DNA of 63,160 bases from assembly GCA_037447655.1 (NCBI GenBank), contig JBBHKE010001956.1, forward strand, positions 239,811 to 302,970, read 5' to 3'. The position numbers and the translations under genes are program-made. This DNA is from Zygnema cylindricum (taxonomy: Eukaryota; Streptophyta; Zygnematophyceae; Zygnematales; Zygnemataceae). A model generated the notes under the pieces. It searched no databases. It saw only the letters and a program-made list of their open reading frames with translations, and was not told the origin of the DNA. The first letter of the stretch is position 1. The number at the start of each line of letters is the position of its first letter. Below are positions 56,561 to 63,160 of this stretch, one piece after another.

Positions 56561-59289
56561 GTGAGGGTTGTTTTTAGGGTTTTTAAGGGTTTTTTTGAGG
56601 GTTTTTTAGGATTTTATAGGGCTTTTTAGGGTTTTATAAGGGTATTTAGGTTTTTTTCTGGTTGGTTGGTGTTACCATCATGGATGAGAAATGAATTTAT
56701 TTTTAAAGGCTTATTTTTTCAAAATTTCAAACTCTCTACTTCTCAAATTTTCAAATTCTCAAAATTTTCCAATTCTACCTTTGGTCACTTTTTTTCTTTT
56801 TTTACATTTTGACATTTTTGTGACTTTAAGTTGTTGACACTACAATTGAACTAGTGCTTAGTCCTATTTCTTTTTTTTTCTGTTTCGAGCTATTATTTTT
56901 TAACTTAGAATTGAATTCCTAGATCTACTTGTATTTTGCAAATATTGAAATTGTCCTTAAAGTACTATAATTTTTGAATTTTGAAACCTTTTTCGTACAT
57001 TTACTTGCCCGACTAATAGTTATTTTTATTATTATTATTTTCCTTTTTTGTGCATTTACACAAACTATCCTCAATTTTTTTTTGTGCGTTTATGTTCCAG
57101 AACAAGTGCAATTTTAAGAATTCTATGTTTTTTTTAGCATTATTTCCTAAAATCACTCTGATTTTGTAATTTTTATGTTTTCTTTTGTGCATTTACTATC
57201 TGAAATTGCTTCAATTTTTGATATTTTTTGTGTGCATTTATTGCTTAAAAATGACAACTAACTAGTTTTTTCTCAACTTTCTAACCTTTTTTGTCCATTA
57301 AATCCCTAAAATTACTGCAAATTTTTAATATTCCATGTCATTTTGATTTTTTTTTTTGTATTTATTCGCATTTTTTATCTGCATTTTGTGCGGATTTTTA
57401 GGGTTTTTGGTGCATTTTTTGCAGATTTTTTACCCAAATTTAGTGTGGATTTCAAATTTTTTGAGCTTTTTTGTGCATTTATTGCAGAACAGACGAAAGG
57501 ACGTCCCAGAGATAAAAAAGACGAAGAAGCCCCGGATAAAGACAAAAGAAGAGTGAACAGAGAAATTAAGGCTCACACTGTCCGACTTGTGACTGATGAA
57601 GGTTTGATAATAAGTTACTTTTTTTTGTTTTTTTTTTGTTTAGTATAACATTGCATTATCACTCAAACCATTTTATGTAATTTATTTCTATTTACTTTTT
57701 TCACGCTATATTTTTTTTTTACCTTTTTTTTTTGAATTCTTTTGAACCAGAATTAAATGTTTTATTTGCCGTTTTTGTTTGTTTGTTTTTATTTTATTTT
57801 TAATTTATGAATTTTTTTTATTCTTTTTTTAAACAGGACATGAAATTTTATCGACAAATCGAGCTTTGGCGAAAGCTCGAGCTTTGGGACACGATCTCGT
57901 GGAGGTCAGAAAAAGACAAACCTTTTTTATTTAATGCTTTTTATTTACATTTTTTTTTTTTCCTTTTTTTATTTACGTTTTTTTTTCTTTTGTTTTTTGC
58001 ATTTTTCCATTCCATTCCATTCCTTCCATTCCGTTCCATTCAGTTTTTTCCATTTTCATTTTTTTTCATTTTTTTTATTTGTGTTTCATTCCCTGTTCCT
58101 TTCCATCTTCCATTTTGTGATTTTTTTTCTTTTTGATTTTTGTTTTTCATTTTCTGGCTTTTTACTTTTTATGGTTTTGTTTTTATTTGCTATCATCATC
58201 TCCATCGCGCCAACATGTTTTCCCAGTTTTTAACCATTTTACAATTTTGCTTTTGGTTTGGGATTTTTTTTAGTTTTCAGATGTTTATTTTGCGGGCTTT
58301 GGTTTGCTGGTTTTTCAGAGGTTTTTCACTCAATTTTTCCATGTTTTTTCGATGGTTATTTATTTCCTCCCTTGTACTTATTTATTTTCTTCATAATGTT
58401 TTCTTTATTGTTTTCTTCTTTTTTTTTTTTGCCCATTTTTTAGGTGAACTCTACGGCAACTCCTCCTGTTTGTCGAATTTTGGACTATTCGAGATTCCGA
58501 TACGAGGAGAGAAAAAAAGAGAAGGACCTGAAAAAAAAACAGGTAAACTATAATAATAAGAGATTTTTTTTGGTTTTTTGTTTGTTGTTTCAGTCTTTTT
58601 CTTTCCAGTGTAAAAGCATTTTTTTTTAATAGAATCATTTTTTAATGATTCAAATTCAATATTTTTTTTTTTGGTTCTTGGACACATTTTTTAATGATTC
58701 AAATCCATTGTTTTTTCTTTTTCTTTTTTTAGTTGGAAAAAAGACGAATGGATGACGTGAAAGAAGTTCGAATCAGTTCTCGAACGGTAAAAAATAATTA
58801 CTCTTTTTCCCCTTTTTTTTTCCTTGTCTTTCCTTTTTTTTTTCCCTTTTTCTTTCCTTTTTTGTTTTGTTTTTTTGTGCTGTATTTTTTTTTAAGTGAA
58901 AAATTAAATAAAAATTGTTGATGGAAAATAAAACGGATTTTGGTTTCAGTTCTACTGAAAATGTGGAAAAAAAAAAAAAAACTACGGAAAGAAATAAATA
59001 AAGGGAACATTTGGAGAGAGGAGAAAAGAGAAGAGGGGAGAGGAGAGTAGAGAAGGGGGGAGAGAAGTTGATAGTTTGAAACTAATTCAGTTTTTAACAA
59101 GATGAAAGAAAATCTTCATGCTCCCTCCCCCTTCCTCCTGCCTTTTTTTTTTTACCTTTCTTTTCAAAACAAAGAAGAAGAGGAAATTAAGCAAAAAAGG
59201 AAAAAAATGAAAAAATGAAGCAAATTTACGAAGTTTTAACATTTTACGGTTTTTAATCGTCTTGTTTTTTTTTTGTTCTTTTCTTCTTT

Positions 59290-59344
<55 letters not shown>

Positions 59345-59991
59345 CCTCTCCCTTTTTTTGTCGTTTTGCAGGAGAGCAAGGACCTGGTGATGAAGGCGAG
59401 ATGATGGAAACTCTAGAGAAGGATACAGATGAAGGTGGGGAAGAAGGATACAGTGTGAAGGTGGGGGGGAGAAGGGATACAGAGTGAAGGGGGGAGAGGG
59501 GGGGGAGAAGGGATACAGAGTCAAGGTGGGGAAGGAACAGAGGAAAGTGGGAGGGGGGGGGTTGGATATACCAAAAGTAGTGTGGATTTATTAGTGTTTT
59601 GGGATTTTGAGGTTTTGGAGGTTGTTTTTCCTGTCGTTTTTTTTATGGGGGGAGGAGACTTGGTCATTTTTCGGGCGATGTCTGTTTTCTTTTGGGGGGG
59701 CGTTTTTGGGGGGGAGGAGAGGTATTTTTGGTTGAGGTTTCTTTTTTTTAAAAGAAGTCTTTCCAAGTTTCCAAAATAGTTATTTTGTATTCTGCACTAT
59801 ATAGTATATTTTAAAAGTATTTTAGTGGTCTTTTCACTTTTTGACTTTTATGCATCGGTCCATCACGCATCTTTTAAGCTTTATTTTGGTATTATAGTGA
59901 TACAAAATTTAAATATTTTTTATCATTTCAACATTTTCTAACATTTTTAAATGATATTAACAATTTGTATAATTTTAGGGCATATATATAT

Positions 59992-60074
<83 letters not shown>

Positions 60075-60107
60075 ACAGAGAGTACCAAAGACCAATATCT
60101 ACACAAA

Positions 60108-60156
<49 letters not shown>

Positions 60157-62213
60157 ATATACAGGTTTTGACGGAGGAGGTAAGATGTTGATGTCTTTTT
60201 GTTCCTTCGTCCTTCATCTCTCTCTCCCTCCCTCCCTCCCTTTTCCTCTCTCCCTCTCCCCCACCCTCCCTCCTCCACTCCTTCCCTCTCCCTTACTCCT
60301 TCCTTTCTATCTCACTCTCTCTCCTTTTTTTGGGAGGGGGGGGAGGGGAGGAGGGATGTAAATTTATCAGTGTACCGTGGGTTTCCGTACCGGCGACAGA
60401 GACAGAGGGACAGGAATCAATCTTTTAAAACAGATGATTTCGGAGGTATTTTTTTTTTTCTCACACTTTTTCCTCTTTTATCATTTTTTTTTCGCTTTCT
60501 TTTCACTATTTTTGCTATTTTTGACACTTTTCCACTTTTGATTTCCTTTTTTTTTTGCCTCTTTTCATTTTTTTTTTCTTTTCTCCTTGTTTTTTCACGC
60601 TTTTTCTTCCCTTATTTGTCCACTTTTTAGTTTTTTACATTTTGTTTCCTTAAAAAGATTTTGAAAGATTTTTTTTTTTCAACATAAAGTCGAGGAAAAC
60701 TAAAAACTCAAAGAAAAATGCTTAAAAACAAATATATGTATTAAAATCTAGAAAAATCTATTGGAGTATGGAAAATAAAAGTAAAAATAAAAATGTAAAG
60801 AAAAATAAAAAATAAAATTCGAAAGATTCTCGTATCTTCAACAAAAGGCGGGAAACTCTGGGAAAACAAATCGAAGTGTTTTAGAAAAATCCCATTAAAA
60901 CATCAATCAAAATTTATAAATACCCATAAAAAACTGAGAATTTCTCAAAAAAACGAGAGATTTGTGGAAAAAATGAAAGGAAAACCGGAGATTCTTAAAA
61001 AAAAAATAATATATATATAAAAAAAAAGTAAAAAAGTCCCAAAAAAAAATCTCATAAATTTCCTGAAAAACACTCCCTGAAAAACTTTAATCTGTAAATT
61101 ATTAAAGTTAAAAGTTGAGATTGTCCTTCTATCATTTTTATTTTTTTCCATATTGTACGTTAAATCTATAAATATGAAATAACGATCTAGAATGTATAAA
61201 AATGTAAAAGAAAAAAAAAGAAATCGTAATTACTAAAGGTTATAGAAGTGTATCAAATTTCCAAAATTTTATAAAATTGTACAAAAAAATGTATATAATG
61301 ACAAAATTATATGAAAATATGTAAAACTTCTAAAAAATACGAAATTCATAGCACATATAGTATGTAAAAAATGTACAAATCATAAAGAAACTTGTAAAAA
61401 TGTAACGAAGAATGTATAAAAAATATGGACGTACGTAGAAAATGTATGGAAAAACATAAAAAATGTATGAAAGAACGTGTAAAATGTATAGAAAACGGTA
61501 TAAAATATACAAAGAAACGCATAAATTATACGTAAAAAAGTACATTTTTTTTGAAAAAACGCATAAAATTTTCAACGAGACGTATAATTTTTTTGAAAAA
61601 TGTATAAAATTTTCGAAAAAATGTATAACAACTTATAAAATTTTACATTTTGTATCTCTCTCTCTCTCTCTTTTTTCAGCTTGAATTTTTCGGAAAAATC
61701 GAAGTCGAACCGAGAGACGAAACTCATCGATCGTGGGCCATTTTGAGACCAATTAAAAATTTAATCGAAAAACGGAACACTCCTTCCATAAAAAAACCGT
61801 CCCAAGAATCGGAAAAAACGGTGGAGAATAAGGTTTCGACATCTGGAGAGAAGGCGAGAGAGGGTTTAAAGGGAGTGGAGGGAGAGGGGTTGAAGGGAGT
61901 GGAAGGAGAGGTGTTGAAGGGAGTGGAAGGAGAGGTGTTGAAGGGAGTGGAGGGAGAGGAGTTAAAGGGAGTGGAAGGAGAGGATGGAGAGGAAGAAGGA
62001 GAGGAAGAAGGAGAGGAAGGGGAGGAGGAAGGAGAGGAGGAAGGAGAGGAGGAAGGGGAGGAGGAAGGAGAGGATTTGGGGGAAGGAGCGGAGGGAGTGG
62101 ATATTACTGATGGAAAGGGAGAGGAATCTAAAGAGGATTTGAAGAGAGTGGAGGAGAGGAAGCTTGGAAGTAGTGTGGATAAAGAAAGGACTGTTTTGTC
62201 TCAAACACTTTAA
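56131..62213 (+). CDS. Organellar translation initiation factor IF-3
   Basis: IF-3 binds the small ribosomal subunit of mitochondria or plastids and controls start-codon selection. Eight exons: 56131-56560, 57488-57601, 57837-57904, 58444-58542, 58733-58786, 59372-about 59433, 60371-60445, 61680-62213. Splice sites are GT...AG and phases agree for exons 1-6 starts and 7-8. Exons 2-5 give the N-domain (NREIKAHTVRLVTDEG, GHEILSTNRALAKARALGHD, VNSTATPPVCRILDYSRFRY, KEVRISSRT). Exons 6-8 give the C-domain (ESKDLVMKA, CTVGFRTGDRDRGTGINLLK, FGKIEVEPRDE, WAILRP). Exon 8 adds a lineage-specific acidic tail. Exon 1 encodes a Ser/Leu/Pro/Arg-rich leader, plausible as a transit peptide. Total about 480 residues against about 180 for bacterial IF-3. 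A frame break in exon 6 is described separately. Confidence 0.9.
57488..57601 (+). CDS. IF-3 exon 2
   Basis: 114 nt, phase 1 to 1, after TTATTGCAG and before GTTTGA. A charged linker (KDEEAPDKDKRR) leads into NREIKAHTVRLVTDEG, the start of the conserved IF-3 N-domain. Confidence 0.92.
57837..57904 (+). CDS. IF-3 exon 3
   Basis: 68 nt, phase 1 to 0, after AAACAG and before GTCAGA. Encodes GHEILSTNRALAKARALGHD LVE, matching the G..S..EAL..A...G.DLVE helix of IF-3. Confidence 0.95.
58444..58542 (+). CDS. IF-3 exon 4
   Basis: 99 nt, phase 0, after TTTTTTAG and before GTAAAC. Contains the family signature: TATPPVCRILDYSRFRYE, then a lysine-rich linker helix. Confidence 0.97.
58733..58786 (+). 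CDS. IF-3 exon 5
   Basis: 54 nt, phase 0, before GTAAAA. Encodes LEKRRMDDVKEVRISSRT, the end of the linker and first strand of the C-domain. Confidence 0.93.
59297..59345. repeat. (CT)n in IF-3 intron 5
   Basis: About 23 uninterrupted CT units, forming part of the pyrimidine tract upstream of exon 6. Confidence 0.97.
59372..59433 (+). CDS. IF-3 exon 6, frame disturbed
   Basis: After TTTTGCAG the frame reads ESKDLVMKAR and meets TGA at 59402-59404. Shifting by one base at that point gives MMETLEKDTDE, which continues the helix expected here, up to a GTGGGG donor near 59434. One lost base near 59400 explains it, or an unusual splice. The end phase also does not fit exon 7, so part of this exon may be altered by the adjacent 26-bp tandem repeat. 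A possible 15-nt micro-exon (GTTTTGACGGAGGAG, 60164-60178, with AG and GTAAGA borders) lies in the following intron. Confidence 0.6.
59419..59535. repeat. 26-bp tandem repeat at the end of IF-3 exon 6
   Basis: Four units of AGAAGGGATACAG.(G/T)GAAGGTGGGG type. The first unit is partly coding. Each unit carries a GAAG|GTGGGG donor-like site. Confidence 0.88.
60004..60160. repeat. (CA)n and (TA)n microsatellites in IF-3 intron 6
   Basis: About 34 CA units (60004-60071) and about 20 TA units (60114-60154). Confidence 0.97.
60205..60330. repeat. CT-rich tract in IF-3 intron 6
   Basis: C/T-rich repeat about 40 bases before exon 7; a G-rich run (60330-60355) follows. Confidence 0.9.
60371..60445 (+). 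CDS. IF-3 exon 7
   Basis: 75 nt, phase 0, after TTTATCAG and before GTATTT. Encodes CTVGFRTGDRDRGTGINLLK and QMISE, matching the C-domain strand-helix of IF-3 (V.FRGRE..H...G...L). Confidence 0.93.
61160..61640. repeat. AAAATGTATA-type repeat in IF-3 intron 7
   Basis: Degenerate 10-15 bp units (GTAAAAATGTA, CGTATAAAA) fill most of the intron before exon 8. Confidence 0.8.
61680..62213 (+). CDS. IF-3 exon 8 with acidic tail
   Basis: 177 codons after TTTTTTCAG. The first 24 residues (LEFFGKIEVEPRDE...WAILRP) complete the C-domain. The rest is a lineage-specific tail: a basic stretch, then five copies of an octapeptide xLKGVEGE (61863-61982), then about 28 residues of EEGE type, then a mixed acidic end. 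Confidence 0.92.
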   Translation, partial: LEFFGKIEVEPRDETHRSWAILRPIKNLIEKRNTPSIKKPSQESEKTVENKVSTSGEKAREGLKGVEGEGLKGVEGEVLKGVEGEVLKGVEGEELKGVEGEDGEEEGEEEGEEGEEEGEEEGEEEGEEEGEDLGEGAEGVDITDGKGEESKEDLKRVEERKLGSSVDKERTVLSQTL

Positions 62214-62279
62214 TTTTTTTTTTTGGGATGTTTTTTTAATGTGGATTTGATCGCAATTGGAAATTAATAATTTTCATTT

Positions 62280-62285
62280 AATAAA
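62280..62285 (+). promoter_or_regulatory. Possible polyadenylation signal for IF-3
   Basis: AATAAA, 67 bases after the stop codon of exon 8. Confidence 0.4.
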
Positions 62286-63160
62286 ACAAGAAAATTTTTG
62301 TGTATGTTTCTTCTCTCAATCTCCTTTTTTTTTTTTTTTTTTTTTTAAGCTGGGAAGAAGACAAAAACAAAGATAAAGAGAAAGAGATCAAATTGTTATT
62401 AATGGGAAATTGAGGATTATATTTGGTGCCGTTTTAAAAATGGGGTATATTGTGTTGTGTTTTCTCAACGAGGGAAATATATTAAATAACTAAAAGACCT
62501 AATAAAAATGGTCAACTAATTTAAGAATTTTTTATTCATTATTTTGGTATTTTTTTATTATTTTTTTAGTTCAAAAGTCACAATCAAAGAATATTTTAGT
62601 TTATTTTCATTTTAAACATATTCCAACTCCAATTTTGAAACATTGCGGATAATCGGGTATAACAAAATATTAAAAAAAGTAAAATAAATTTTGAAAAGTT
62701 ACTCTCGTTAACTTTTTTAACTTTTGAATGATGAGACATTATTCAAGTCTTGAGAGAGGTCTCAATTGCCAAAATCCTCTTAAGCTTTCCTTTTTTAATT
62801 TTTCACATTTTATCTTTCTCCTCCTCTCCCACTCTATAAAAAAAAAAACATAATTTTGGCTTATTTTTAGCAGTTCGTGAAGTACACTGTGTTTTAGTCG
62901 GCTACTAAAGTACAGTAGTGTTAATGTATTTTTACGCCACTCAAAACACCTTTTCTCCGTACACACTTGTCGGATTCTTAATCCGACGGTTGCGATTGGA
63001 AGAGAATATTCTTACCTTTCTATTGGTGGTCTCCGATCGAAAATCGGACAATAGTATGGTTTTATTACTTATTTTTTAAGAATTTAATCAACTGGTAAAA
63101 ATAATCCAGAAAATCAATAAATTATATAAAGGGAGCAACTCTTTTGTGTTGTGTTATATG
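62286..63160. other. No recognised gene
   Basis: AT-rich with a T-run at 62327-62346. Near 62878-62925 a GTACACTGTG...TACAGTAGTG pair resembles the ends of the MITE families but is not bounded. Confidence 0.5.

Noticed and set aside
60164-60178. 15-nt micro-exon of IF-3 (GTTTTGACGGAGGAG)
   Set aside because: Borders fit AG and GTAAGA, but adding it does not solve the phase mismatch between exons 6 and 7; kept only as a possibility.
1-63160. tRNA, rRNA genes or riboswitches
   Set aside because: No cloverleaf consensus blocks or rRNA motifs noticed by eye on either strand; a covariance-model scan would be needed to exclude small ones.

Overview
This window is eukaryotic nuclear DNA: interrupted genes with GT...AG introns, long A, CT, GA, CA and TA tracts, many short inverted-repeat transposons, and one 10-N assembly gap (34223-34232). 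Three host genes point to the green-plant (streptophyte) lineage: a clade-A-like PP2C phosphatase, a GT4-type glycosyltransferase of the plant family that includes Arabidopsis At5g04480/At4g01210, and an organellar translation initiation factor IF-3. Very repeat-rich introns and a Ty3/gypsy relic with a degenerate Cys-rich tail suggest a charophyte-type alga, but the species cannot be fixed from the sequence alone.

Layout. 0-5.3 kb holds two decayed Crinkler/RHS-like NTPase copies arranged tail to tail around a poly-A centre. 7.4-8.2 and 15.1-15.5 kb hold related dispersed repeats. 9.9-12.4 kb (minus) is a truncated Ty3/gypsy element. 16.2-18.9 kb is a dead hAT transposase with duplicated BED fingers, split by a 487-bp MITE. 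20.5-26.2 kb is a broken GT4 gene whose exons can be placed by homology and intron phase; it lacks about 150 central residues and its C-terminal half, and one exon is present three times in tandem. A third Crinkler relic (26.7-27.1 kb) and a LINE-like fragment follow. 31.0-33.0 kb (minus) is the one intact Crinkler/RHS-like ORF (674 aa, Walker A present). 35.2-36.55 kb (minus) is exon 1 of the PP2C gene; I find no later exons. 36.7-39 kb is satellite-like and simple-sequence DNA. 40.4-47.1 kb is a dense cluster of MITEs of at least three families, several with clear target-site duplications. 49.5-51.9 kb contains an almost exact 0.8-kb direct duplication that carries a small putative terminal exon. 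52.3-53.6 kb is a purine tract. 56.1-62.2 kb (plus) is the IF-3 gene, eight exons whose phases agree except around exon 6, ending in an acidic repeat tail.

The genes do not form one pathway. IF-3 serves organelle protein synthesis, the GT4 family is predicted to be membrane-anchored in the secretory pathway, and PP2C clade A members regulate abscisic-acid-type signalling in land plants. The unifying theme is repeat and transposon activity remodelling genes: exon duplication, exon loss, frame breaks and simple-repeat growth inside introns. Some single-base frame breaks may be assembly errors, since homopolymers are abundant.
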